From NCBI RefSeq assembly GCF_001724135.1, contig NZ_MEDS01000001.1, forward strand, positions 218,229 through 282,228: a stretch of 64,000 bases of DNA. Direction: 5' to 3'. A program made the translations under genes and the position numbers. Below, in pieces: positions 38,000-46,598 of the stretch (its first letter is position 1; every line of letters begins with the position of its first letter). The notes under the pieces are model-generated. The model had not been told where the DNA came from and made no database searches. It saw only the letters and a list, made by a program, of their open reading frames with translations. This DNA comes from Comamonas sp. SCN 65-56 (lineage in GTDB: Bacteria; Pseudomonadota; Gammaproteobacteria; Burkholderiales; Burkholderiaceae_C).

Positions 38000-39811
38000 G
38001 AATATGGCTGCAACGCTTGCTGGATAAGAGTTTGCAGCTATTGATTTTATAGGAATCTGTCGGACTTGGAGCGTCGATAGCGAAAGTCGACCCCAGCGAG
38101 ACCAGTTTTTGCCGGATTTGCAGCCCAATAGCCGAGCTATTGGGCAAAAAGACGGTGAAAAATGGGCCGCTGCGGTCGATTTGCAGCCGACGATTTCCAA
38201 GCGCGAGCGCTCGCCGCGTGCCAGCAGGATGTGGCCGCTGTGCGCCCAGCCCTTGAAACGGTCCACGGCGTAGGTCAGGCCCGATGAGCCCTCGGTGAGG
38301 TAGGGGGTGTCGATCTGCCCGAGGTTGCCCATGCAGATGATCTTGGTGCCGGGGCCGGCGCGGGTGATGAGCGTCTTCATCTGCTTGGGGGTCAGGTTCT
38401 GCGCCTCGTCGATGATGACGTACTTGTTCATGAAAGTACGTCCGCGCATGAAGTTCATGCTCTTGATCTTGATGCGGCTGCGCACCAGATCATTGGTGGC
38501 TGCGCGCCCCCACTCGCCGGCGTTGCCGCCGTCGCCCTTGGCGAGGAACTCCAGGTTGTCGTCCAGCGCGCCCATCCACGGGCCCATTTTTTCTTCTTCG
38601 GTGCCAGGCAGAAAGCCGATGTCCTCGCCCACGCTCACCGTGGCGCGGGTCATGATGATCTCGGTGTAGCGGCGCTCGTCCAGTACCTGTGTGAGGCCGG
38701 CGGCCAGCGCCAGCAGCGTCTTGCCGGTGCCGGCCTGGCCGGTCAGGCTGACGAAATCCACCTCCGGGTCCATCAGGAGGTTCATCGCGAAGTTTTGCTC
38801 GCGGTTGCGCGTGTGCACGCCCCAGACGGCATTCTTGGCTGAGCCGTAGTCCTTGAGCGTCTGCAGCACGGCGGTCTGCTCGCGGATTTCGGTCACGCGC
38901 GCGTGCAGGCTGGGTTCGCCCGGCGCTTCGAAGAAGACGTATTGGTTGATCATCATCTGCGCCACCTGCGGACCGCTCACGCGGTAATAGGTGTGTGCGC
39001 CGCTCTGCCAGCTTTCGACCTTCTTGCCGGCCTTGGCCCAGAAGTCGGGCGCCAGCGCCAGGTAGCCCGAGTACAGCAGGTCGCCGTCGTCGAGCACCTT
39101 GTCGTTCTGGTAATCCTCGGCCGCCAGACCCAGCGCGCGCGCCTTCACGCGCATGTTGATGTCCTTGGAGACCAGCACCACCTCGCGCGGTGCATGGTGC
39201 GCGCGCAGGGCTTGCACCACGCCCAGGATCTGGTTGTCCGCCTTGCCCTGGGGCAGGCTGGTGGGCAGCTGGTACTCAAGCGGTGCGGTCTGGAAATACA
39301 GCTGGCCGGTGGCGGCGCGCTGGCCGGTGCCGTTCAGCGCCACGCCTTGGGCGATATCCGCCCCGGCGGCAGCGGCCACCAGTGCGTCAAGCATGCGGCT
39401 GGCCTGGCGTCCGTTGCGCGCCACTTCGGTGGTGCCGCGTTTATGGCCGTCGAGCTCCTCCAGCACGATCATGGGCAGGAAGATGTCGTGCTCCTCGAAG
39501 CGGAACAGGCTGGAGGGGTCGTGCAGCAGCACATTGGTGTCGAGCACGAACAGCTTGGCGGCCCCGCTGCGTCGGACGCTCTTGCGCGCCGGCACCTTGC
39601 GCGGTTGTGGCGTGCCCGACTGAGTGCGTGTGGCCGGGGCAGCGGGTGCAGCGGCGGCCTTCTTCGATGGGGCGGTGGCGGGGGCTTTCGGCGGCGCCGT
39701 CACGGGTGCGGCGACAGGCGCCGGCGCTGCTTCGGCCACAGGGGCGGCAGCGTTGTAGGCGGAGGCAGCGTGCAGCGAAGCGCGCTTGGCAGGGGCAGGA
39801 GGCAGAGGCAT
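36584..39811 (-). CDS. PIN-PhoH family ATPase with run-on C-terminus (native stop lost)
   Basis: PhoH2-type protein combining an N-terminal PIN domain (KLFVLDTNVLLHDP, about residues 85-98, after an Ala/Pro-rich leader) with a PhoH ATPase domain (Walker A GQAGTGKTLLALA; Walker B YVIIDEAQNL). Such proteins are predicted RNA helicase/RNases. The conserved core ends at LLARGERSRL (about 38198). Homologues stop a few residues later, but here a palindromic element follows and no in-frame stop occurs until 36584, giving 1075 codons, of which about 535 are real and the rest is antisense to the aldehyde dehydrogenase gene. The true product may carry a long foreign tail or be degraded by trans-translation. 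Confidence 0.8.
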   Translation of the reverse strand: MPLPPAPAKRASLHAASAYNAAAPVAEAAPAPVAAPVTAPPKAPATAPSKKAAAAPAAPATRTQSGTPQPRKVPARKSVRRSGAAKLFVLDTNVLLHDPSSLFRFEEHDIFLPMIVLEELDGHKRGTTEVARNGRQASRMLDALVAAAAGADIAQGVALNGTGQRAATGQLYFQTAPLEYQLPTSLPQGKADNQILGVVQALRAHHAPREVVLVSKDINMRVKARALGLAAEDYQNDKVLDDGDLLYSGYLALAPDFWAKAGKKVESWQSGAHTYYRVSGPQVAQMMINQYVFFEAPGEPSLHARVTEIREQTAVLQTLKDYGSAKNAVWGVHTRNREQNFAMNLLMDPEVDFVSLTGQAGTGKTLLALAAGLTQVLDERRYTEIIMTRATVSVGEDIGFLPGTEEEKMGPWMGALDDNLEFLAKGDGGNAGEWGRAATNDLVRSRIKIKSMNFMRGRTFMNKYVIIDEAQNLTPKQMKTLITRAGPGTKIICMGNLGQIDTPYLTEGSSGLTYAVDRFKGWAHSGHILLARGERSRLEIVGCKSTAAAHFSPSFCPIARLLGCKSGKNWSRWGRLSLSTLQVRQIPIKSIAANSYPASVAAIFSHIKPYALRQRQRAAVVDGVGGAAHIALPGVRSRLAPAAGFLLATEGAADLGARGADVDVGNAAVAARSGHEALGIHQALREDGRRQTLGHSILQRDGHVGVAVVTQHIKDGREGLVLHHRGLLRHLHQRRAHIPGLLPQILAHAFAAQHLAALGPGLGQRLLHGIKRGAVDQRADQGAVRERVADGDAAVDRRQPRQQRVGYGFMHDQAAQRGAALAGRADGRKGDGARRQLQVGRGRDDHGVVAAQLQDGAAKALGHLHRHLPAHARGAGGTDHRHLRAGGKQFAQFAPADQELAQTLGHRAWPVGIEGIHGLQQQMLAGNGRERRLLGWLPDDGIAADQGQGRVPRPYGHGKVERRDDAHHAHGVPGFHHAVTGPLTGDRQAVQLARQANGEVADVDHLLHLAQALGNDLAGLQRHQGAQGRLVPAQQFAQAAHQLAAHRGGNLAPGLVRAMGGGYRRPCLRHRAGPE
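38003..38050. repeat. dispersed GCGCTT repeat, copy 6
   Basis: AATATGGCTGCAACGCTTGC, TGGATAAGAGTTTGCAGCTATTGATTTTAT, directly after the aldehyde dehydrogenase stop. The inner arms are decayed; the outer GCTGCAA/TTGCAGC pair is intact. Confidence 0.65.
38055..38197. repeat. palindromic element replacing the phoH 3' end
   Basis: About 140 bases with several hairpins: GTCGA-N9-TCGAC (38073-38091), and a perfect GCCCAATAGC-CGA-GCTATTGGGC (38123-38145). The string GATTTGCAGCC occurs twice, near 38115 and 38179. The left edge is placed near the end of repeat copy 6, the right edge at the last conserved PhoH codon. It looks like a non-coding mobile or REP-type unit; its class is not recognised. Confidence 0.6.
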
Positions 39812-39832
39812 CGGAGGAGATTCAGAAAGTGA

Positions 39833-39860
39833 AAAGCCGCCCGGGTTGCCAGGCGGCTTT
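39833..39860 (-). terminator. rho-independent terminator after bcp
   Basis: AAAGCCGCC (39833-39841) pairs with GGCGGCTTT (39852-39860) around a ten-base loop. On the minus strand the stem ends in TTTTCACTTT. It lies between the bcp stop and the phoH start. Confidence 0.75.
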
Positions 39861-39946
39861 CAAGAGGTGGCTGGTGCGGCACGGACCCATGCGGTCATTA
39901 TGCATGCGGCCCAACCAGGTGCGCGGCCTGGGCAGCCGCGCCGCGT

Positions 39947-40435
39947 TCAGGCGACTTTTTTCACCGGCGACTTGAGCGCCTTGACCGCCTTGAGCACTTC
40001 ATCCACATGTCCGGGCACCTTCAGGCCGCGCCACTCCTGCACCACCAGGCCGTCGGCGCCGATGAGGAAGGTGGAGCGCTCGATGCCCTTGACCTTCTTG
40101 CCGTACATGATCTTGTTCTTGACCACGCCGAACATGTGGCACATTTTTTCTTCGGTGTCGGCGATGAGCTCAAACGGCAGCTCCAGCTTGGCCTTGAAAT
40201 CGTCGTGCGACTTCATGTTGTCGCGCGAGACACCGAACACCTCGGCGCCGAGCTTGACGAATTCCTTGTACTTGTCGCGAAACTGCATGGCTTCGGTCGT
40301 GCAGCCGGGGGTGTTGTCCTTGGGGTAAAAATACAGCACCACGGCCTGACCCAGATGCGAGACGTTGGTGACCTGTACATCGCCGGTTGCTTTGGCTTCA
40401 AATTCTGGAAGGGGCTTGCTGACAACAATCGCCAT
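39947..40435 (-). CDS. bcp: thioredoxin-dependent peroxiredoxin (BCP/PrxQ)
   Basis: 162-residue peroxiredoxin that reduces hydroperoxides. The peroxidatic cysteine is in YPKDNTPGCTTEAMQFRD. The resolving cysteine five residues later in E. coli BCP (CxxxxC) is Met here (GCTTEAM), so it is a 1-Cys or alternative-partner variant; another Cys occurs in KMCHMFG. Start at 40435 (MAIVVSKPL). Confidence 0.92.
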   Translation of the reverse strand: MAIVVSKPLPEFEAKATGDVQVTNVSHLGQAVVLYFYPKDNTPGCTTEAMQFRDKYKEFVKLGAEVFGVSRDNMKSHDDFKAKLELPFELIADTEEKMCHMFGVVKNKIMYGKKVKGIERSTFLIGADGLVVQEWRGLKVPGHVDEVLKAVKALKSPVKKVA

Positions 40436-40622
40436 GGCGTTCTGATCTCTCTTGTGGTAGGGTCCGTGAAAAGCCGGGGGTATGAAGCTGTGGGCGCTCC
40501 CGGCCGCAGTCCCGTATTTTACTGTGTAACAGCCAAAATTGCCAGTGCTGCGCATGGCTGCGCGCTGGTCATTGCATTGCCGCGTGAGTCGCCGTGTGGA
40601 GCGGCGCGCGCAAGCCCCGGGG

Positions 40623-40997
40623 TCAGGCTTCGGTCAACAACAGCGCCGCGAACACCTTGCGGCCTTCGCCGGCGAGGATGTTGTAGGTGCGGCAGGCGGC
40701 GTGGGTGTCCATGGTTTCCAGCCCGATGTGGCGCGCCATCAGGGGTTTGAGCCAGGCCGGCGAGACGAACCGCCCGCGCTCGCCGCTGCCGAAGATCACG
40801 ACCTCTGCGTCCAGCTCTGCCAGGCGCGAAAAATGCGTTTCGCTCAGATCCTCGAAGCGCTCGCATTCCCAGTCCAGGCGCTCGCCATTGCTGCCAATGA
40901 TCACGCTGTGCGTCAGGCGATCGGCATTGACCGCGATCCAGCCCGGGCCATAACCGGTGATGGTTTGTGCGTCGCTGCGGTCGGGCTGGAATTTCAT
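40623..40997 (-). CDS. Mth938-like domain protein (DUF498)
   Basis: 124-residue protein of the Mth938/NDUFAF3-like fold, beginning MKFQPD and with IIGSNGERLDWECERFEDL, VVIFGSGERGRFV and MDTHAACRTYNILAGEGRKV, the family core. Bacterial members have no firm function; the mitochondrial relative helps assemble respiratory complex I. It is divergent from alaA. Start 40997 fits the usual N-terminus. Confidence 0.85.
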   Translation of the reverse strand: MKFQPDRSDAQTITGYGPGWIAVNADRLTHSVIIGSNGERLDWECERFEDLSETHFSRLAELDAEVVIFGSGERGRFVSPAWLKPLMARHIGLETMDTHAACRTYNILAGEGRKVFAALLLTEA

Positions 40998-41084
40998 GGT
41001 GGTGGCGCTTGCCTGCGTGCGCGCAGGTTGCCTTGGCAAATGTGGTCAAATTATAGGTTTCGTCCTGATTGCCGGTTGCCCGCC

Positions 41085-42359
41085 ATGAAACCCCTGTGCA
41101 AATCCACCAAGCTGAGCAATGTGCTCTACGACGTCCGCGGCCCCATCGTTGACGCTGCGCGCCAGATGGAGGAAGAGGGGCAGAAGATCATCAAGCTCAA
41201 CATCGGCAACATGGCGCCGTTCGGCTTTGATCCGCCCGACGAGGTGGTGCAGGACATGATTCGCAACCTGCCCGAATCGGCCGGTTATTCCGACAGCAAG
41301 GGACTTTTCGCCGCGCGCAAGGCGGTGATGCACTACACCCAGCAGCAGGGCATCGCTGGCGTGACGCTGGACGATATCTATCTCGGCAATGGCGCGAGCG
41401 AATTGATCGTCATGGCGACCAATGCGCTGCTCAACGATGGGGACGAACTCCTGCTGCCGGCGCCCGACTACCCGCTGTGGACGGCCGCGACCAGCCTGGC
41501 GGGCGGCAAGCCGGTGCACTACCTGTGCGACGAAACCCGCGGCTGGATGCCGGACCTTGCCGACATGCGCGCCAAAATCACCGAGAGGACGCGCGGCATC
41601 GTCGTCATCAACCCCAACAACCCGACCGGTGCGCTGTATTCCGACGAGCTGCTGCTGGGCATCGTGCAGCTGGCGCGCGAGCACGACCTGGTGTTGCTGG
41701 TCGATGAGGTCTATGACAAGGTGCTGTACGACGGTGCCAAACACACCGCGATGGCCAGTCTTTCGACCGATGTGCTCACGCTCACCTTCAATTCGCTCTC
41801 CAAGGCCTACCGCTCCTGCGGTTACCGCGCGGGCTGGATGGTGGTCTCGGGCGACAAGACGCAGGCGCGCGACTATGTCGAAGGCCTGAACATGCTGGCC
41901 AACCTCAAGCTGGGCTCCAACGTGCCGGGGCAGTGGGCGATACAGACCGCACTCGGTGGCTACCAGAGCATCAACGACCTGATCAAGGAAGGCGGGCGCC
42001 TGAAGGTGCAGCGCGACCTGGCGTATGAACTCATCACGCAGATTCCGGGCGTCACCTGCGTCAAGCCGCAAGCGGCGCTGTACATGTTTCCGCGCCTGGA
42101 CCCGGAGATGTACCCGATCGCGGACGACCGCCAGTTTTTCATGGAAGTCTTGCGTGCCACGCGGGTGATGCTGGTGCAGGGCACGGGCTTCAACTACCCC
42201 GATCAGCAGCACTTTCGAATCGTCTTTTTGCCGCACAAGAGCGATCTGCGCGAGGCGATTGCACGCCTGGCGAAGTTCCTGGAGCAGTACCGCCTGCGCC
42301 ACGCCAAGCGTGCGGCGGTGCTGGACATCAGTCTCAAAAAAGAAGCAGCTCGCGCTTGA
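41085..42359 (+). CDS. alaA: alanine transaminase, AlaA-like (pyridoxal phosphate aminotransferase)
   Basis: 424-residue class I aminotransferase. Opens with KSTKLSNVLYDVRGPIVD, typical of AlaA, which makes alanine from pyruvate and glutamate. The PLP motif NPNNPTGALY, the DEVYDKVLYDG segment and the PLP lysine in FNSLSKAYRSCGYRAGW are present. The last residues (LKKEAARA) and the stop are encoded by a dispersed repeat. It lies directly upstream of hom. Confidence 0.92.
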   Translation: MKPLCKSTKLSNVLYDVRGPIVDAARQMEEEGQKIIKLNIGNMAPFGFDPPDEVVQDMIRNLPESAGYSDSKGLFAARKAVMHYTQQQGIAGVTLDDIYLGNGASELIVMATNALLNDGDELLLPAPDYPLWTAATSLAGGKPVHYLCDETRGWMPDLADMRAKITERTRGIVVINPNNPTGALYSDELLLGIVQLAREHDLVLLVDEVYDKVLYDGAKHTAMASLSTDVLTLTFNSLSKAYRSCGYRAGWMVVSGDKTQARDYVEGLNMLANLKLGSNVPGQWAIQTALGGYQSINDLIKEGGRLKVQRDLAYELITQIPGVTCVKPQAALYMFPRLDPEMYPIADDRQFFMEVLRATRVMLVQGTGFNYPDQQHFRIVFLPHKSDLREAIARLAKFLEQYRLRHAKRAAVLDISLKKEAARA

Positions 42360-42388
42360 TGGACAAGCGCCAGAGCCCTATTTCGCTT
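42335..42388. repeat. dispersed GCGCTT repeat, copy 7 (overlaps alaA 3' end)
   Basis: TCAAAAAAGAAGCAGCTCGCGCTTG, loop ATGGA, CAAGCGCCAGAGCCCTATTTC. GCGCTTG and CAAGCGC form a perfect seven-base stem. The TGA in GCGCTTGATGG is the alaA stop, the same arrangement as in msrQ. Confidence 0.8.
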
Positions 42389-42401
42389 AAACAAAGTCAC
42401 C

Positions 42402-43739
<1,338 letters not shown>

Positions 43740-43804
43740 GATGTGGGTGATTCTGGCCAGATTGGCTAAAATTCTGGCTTGAATTCATCCGCCCGGAGGC
43801 CACC

Positions 43805-44062
43805 ATGTCCGCAATCTGGCAAGTGCAAGAGGCCAAGAACCATTTTGGCGAGCTGATCGACCGCGCCCTCTCCGAAGGGCCGCAGACCGTCACGCGTCAC
43901 GGCAAGCCGGTGGTGCGGGTGGTGGCGGTGGCTGACGTGGCGTCGCACTCCGGTGCCGTGGATGACGGGTTTATCGACTTCTTGCTCAATGCGCCCAAGG
44001 CCGATGATTTCGAGCTGCCCGAGCGCACCAGCATCAAGCCGATCGACCCCCTGGGTGAATGA
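43805..44062 (+). CDS. type II antitoxin, Phd/YefM family
   Basis: 85-residue antitoxin. The N-terminal Phd/YefM DNA-binding fold is clear: WQVQEAKNHFGELIDRAL and PQTVTRHGKPVVRVVAV; the C-terminal 35 residues would neutralise the toxin. The start ATG follows CGGAGG. It overlaps the toxin gene by four bases (ATGA), as expected for a TA operon with autorepression. Located between hom and thrC. Confidence 0.9.
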   Translation: MSAIWQVQEAKNHFGELIDRALSEGPQTVTRHGKPVVRVVAVADVASHSGAVDDGFIDFLLNAPKADDFELPERTSIKPIDPLGE

Positions 44063-44496
44063 GTGCGATGGCGTGGTTGCTCGATACCTGTGTCAGTTCG
44101 GATGCCATCAAACCGCAGCCGAATGCGGCATTGCGGGAATGGCTGCAGGCACATCGGGGTGAATGCCTGATGCCGGCGGTCTCCGTCGGCGAAATTTTGT
44201 ATGGCATCGAGCGCATGCTGCCAAGCGCACGGCGCAGCCGCTTGCAACTGTGGTTTGAACAACTGTGCCACGACTTCGAGGGCAAGATTTTGCCGACCGA
44301 TGAAGCCGTCTGGCGCACCTGGGGCCGTTTGCGCGTTGCGTGCCAGGCCATCGGGCGGCCCCAGGCAGACATGGATTTGCTGATCGCCGCCACCGCCGTC
44401 ACGCACCGTCTACCGCTCGTGACCCGCAATGTGCGCCACTTCCAGGATACCGGTCTGACACTCGTCAATCCGTGGGATCCGGCCTCTTCAAGTTGA
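44059..44496 (+). CDS. VapC-type PIN domain toxin
   Basis: 145-residue PIN-domain RNase. The acidic residues are visible: Asp9 in WLLDTC, Glu in VSVGEILYGIE (about 44), and the C-terminal Asp in QADMDLLIAATAV, followed by PLVTRNVRHF. The FitB/VapC subgroup fits the Phd-type antitoxin partner. An alternative ATG is at 44068. It ends nine bases before thrC, so toxin, antitoxin and thrC may be on one transcript. All catalytic acids appear intact, so the toxin should be active. Confidence 0.9.
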   Translation: MSAMAWLLDTCVSSDAIKPQPNAALREWLQAHRGECLMPAVSVGEILYGIERMLPSARRSRLQLWFEQLCHDFEGKILPTDEAVWRTWGRLRVACQAIGRPQADMDLLIAATAVTHRLPLVTRNVRHFQDTGLTLVNPWDPASSS

Positions 44497-44505
44497 AACT
44501 TGCCC

Positions 44506-45990
44506 ATGCACTACCTCTCCACCCGTGGCGACGCCACCCCCCGCGCCTTCTGCGACATCCTGCTTGAAGGCCTGGCGCCCGATGGCGGCCTGTACCTGCC
44601 CGAGCGTTATCCGCAGATCGATGCCGCCGAGCTGGCCCGCTTGCGCGCGGTGCACGCGAGCCAGGGCTATGCGGCGCTGGCGTTTGAAATCCTCTCGCTC
44701 TACATAGCCGACATCCCCGCCGCCGATCTGCGTGCGATTTGCGAGAAGACCTATACCGCGGACGTCTTCGGCACGCCCGAAATGGTGCCGCTCAAACCGC
44801 TCGAACCTGGCCTCTTTCTGCTCGGTCTTTCCAACGGCCCGACGCTGGCCTTCAAGGACATGGCGATGCAGTTGCTCGGCCATCTGTTCGAATACGAACT
44901 GGCGCGCCGGGGCGAGCAGCTGAACATCCTGGGCGCGACCAGCGGCGACACCGGCAGCGCTGCCGAATACGCGATGCGCGGCAAGCAGGGCATCCGCGTC
45001 TTCATGACCAGCCCGCACGGGCGCATGAGCCCGTTTCAGCAGGCGCAGATGTTTTCGCTGCAGGACGAGAACATCCACAACATCGCGATTGAGGGCGTGT
45101 TCGACGACTGTCAGGACATCGTCAAGGCGGTAAGCAATGATCTGGCGTTCAAGGCGCGCTACAAGATCGGAACGGTGAATTCGATCAACTGGGCGCGGTT
45201 GCTGGCGCAGGTGGTGTATTACTTTGCCGGGTACTTTCAGGCGACCTCCGATCGCGTCCAAGCGACCAGCGGCCCCTCTCCCCAGCCCTCTCCCCAGAGG
45301 GGCGAGGGAGAAAAGCGGGTGAGTTTTACCGTTCCATCGGGCAATTTCGGCAACGTCTGCGCCGGGCACGTGGCGCGCATGATGGGGCTGCCGATCGCGC
45401 ACCTGGTGGTGGCCACGAACGAGAACGACGTGCTCGACGAGTTCTTTCGCACCGGCATCTACCGCGTGCGCGCCGCGGCCGACACGCTGGAGACCTCCAG
45501 CCCGTCGATGGATATCTCGAAGGCGAGCAATTTCGAACGCTTCGTCTTCGACCTTCTTGGGCGCGATGCGGCGGCCACGCGGGCGCTCTTTGCCGAGCAA
45601 CTGCCGCGCCAGGGTTTTTTCGATTTGAGCCGCGATACGCGCTTTCCGGGCGCTGCTGCGCGCTACGGTTTTCAGAGTGGCCGCAGCACGCATGCCGATC
45701 GCTTGGCCACGATCCGCGACTTGCACCAGCGCTGCGCAGTGACGATAGATACCCATACCGCCGACGGCGTGAAGGTGGCGCGCGAGCACCGCGAGGGCGG
45801 CGTGCCTATGATCGTGCTGGAGACCGCGTTGCCCATCAAGTTTGCCGACACCATCACCGAGGCCCTGGGTCATCCGCCAGAGCGGCCAGCGAAGTTTGCC
45901 GGCATCGAAGACTTGCCCAAGCGTGTCACCGTGCTGTCGGCGGATGTGGCGCAGGTCAAGGCACTGATCGCCGCACAGACAAAAATTTGA
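44506..45990 (+). CDS. thrC: threonine synthase with in-frame repeat insertion
   Basis: PLP enzyme converting phosphohomoserine to threonine. 494 residues, starts MHYLSTRGDATPRAFCDILLEGLAPDGGLYLP (here shown by MHYLSTRGD); PLP lysine in GPTLAFKDMAMQ and phosphate loop in VPSGNFGNVCAGH. Between YYFAGYFQAT and VSFTVPSGNFGN there is an extra stretch of roughly 25 residues (SGPSPQPSPQRGEGEK) encoded by a GC-rich REP-like hairpin. It lies on a surface linker in the fold, by comparison with family members, so the enzyme is probably still active. Confidence 0.94.
   Translation: MHYLSTRGDATPRAFCDILLEGLAPDGGLYLPERYPQIDAAELARLRAVHASQGYAALAFEILSLYIADIPAADLRAICEKTYTADVFGTPEMVPLKPLEPGLFLLGLSNGPTLAFKDMAMQLLGHLFEYELARRGEQLNILGATSGDTGSAAEYAMRGKQGIRVFMTSPHGRMSPFQQAQMFSLQDENIHNIAIEGVFDDCQDIVKAVSNDLAFKARYKIGTVNSINWARLLAQVVYYFAGYFQATSDRVQATSGPSPQPSPQRGEGEKRVSFTVPSGNFGNVCAGHVARMMGLPIAHLVVATNENDVLDEFFRTGIYRVRAAADTLETSSPSMDISKASNFERFVFDLLGRDAAATRALFAEQLPRQGFFDLSRDTRFPGAAARYGFQSGRSTHADRLATIRDLHQRCAVTIDTHTADGVKVAREHREGGVPMIVLETALPIKFADTITEALGHPPERPAKFAGIEDLPKRVTVLSADVAQVKALIAAQTKI
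45272..45310. repeat. REP-like CCCTCTCCCC hairpin inside thrC
   Basis: CCCTCTCCCC (45286-45295) pairs with GGGGCGAGGG (45299-45308) with one mismatch and a three-base loop; a preceding CCCCTCTCCCCAG is a direct copy of the left arm. GCGACC flanks occur at 45241 and 45262. The element is read in frame as PSPQPSPQRGEGE. Confidence 0.8.
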
Positions 45991-46046
45991 ACGAAACAGG
46001 GCTCTGACGCTTGTTTGACGGGCGTCAGAAGCTATCAAAAAAGAGG
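45988..46046. repeat. dispersed GCGCTT repeat, copy 8
   Basis: GGGCTCTGACGCTTGTTTGACGGGCGTCAGAAGCTATCAAAAAAGAGG. CTGACGC and GCGTCAG form a perfect seven-base stem. It begins at the thrC stop and its right end (AAGAGG) provides the ribosome site of mobB. Confidence 0.7.
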
Positions 46047-46052
46047 TATTGC

Positions 46053-46598
46053 ATGAAGGTCGTCGTCTTTGCCGGTTTCTCCGGGGCCGGCAAGACCACG
46101 TTGCTGGAGGCGGTGATTGCGCTCTTGAAGGCGCAGGGGCAGCGGGTTTCGGTGCTCAAACATGCGCACCACCGCTTTGACATCGACCAGCCGGGCAAGG
46201 ACAGCTGGCGCCACCGTCAGGCGGGTGCGCACGAGGTCCTCATCGCGTCGGACCAGCGTCTGGCGCTGATCCATGAATATGAAACCCGGCACGACCCCGA
46301 GGTGCACGACCTGCTGGCGCGCCTGAGCCCTGTGGACTGGGTGCTGGTCGAGGGCTTCAAAACCGCCAGGCTGCCCAAGATCGAGGTCTGGCGCGCTGTC
46401 GAACCGGGGCAGGATGCGCGCCCGGTGCTCTACCGGGATGATCCGCAGGTGCTCGCAATTGCCACCGTCGACCCCGACCGCCTGCCGCAGCCGCCGCACC
46501 AGCCGGTGCTGGATCTGAACGACCCGGCACGGATCGTGCAATGGCTCACTGAACATGCCGCCCGATTTGCCTACCGGCGGGCGCAGGAGATGCAATGA
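46053..46598 (+). CDS. mobB: molybdopterin-guanine dinucleotide biosynthesis protein MobB
   Basis: 181-residue P-loop GTPase that assists MobA in making the guanylated cofactor used by DMSO-reductase-family enzymes. Walker A is FSGAGKTT (about 8-15), followed by VSVLKHAHHRFDIDQPGKDSWRHRQAG, cut here to VLKHAHHRFDID, and WVLVEGFK. Start 46053; four-base overlap with moeA. Confidence 0.93.
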   Translation: MKVVVFAGFSGAGKTTLLEAVIALLKAQGQRVSVLKHAHHRFDIDQPGKDSWRHRQAGAHEVLIASDQRLALIHEYETRHDPEVHDLLARLSPVDWVLVEGFKTARLPKIEVWRAVEPGQDARPVLYRDDPQVLAIATVDPDRLPQPPHQPVLDLNDPARIVQWLTEHAARFAYRRAQEMQ

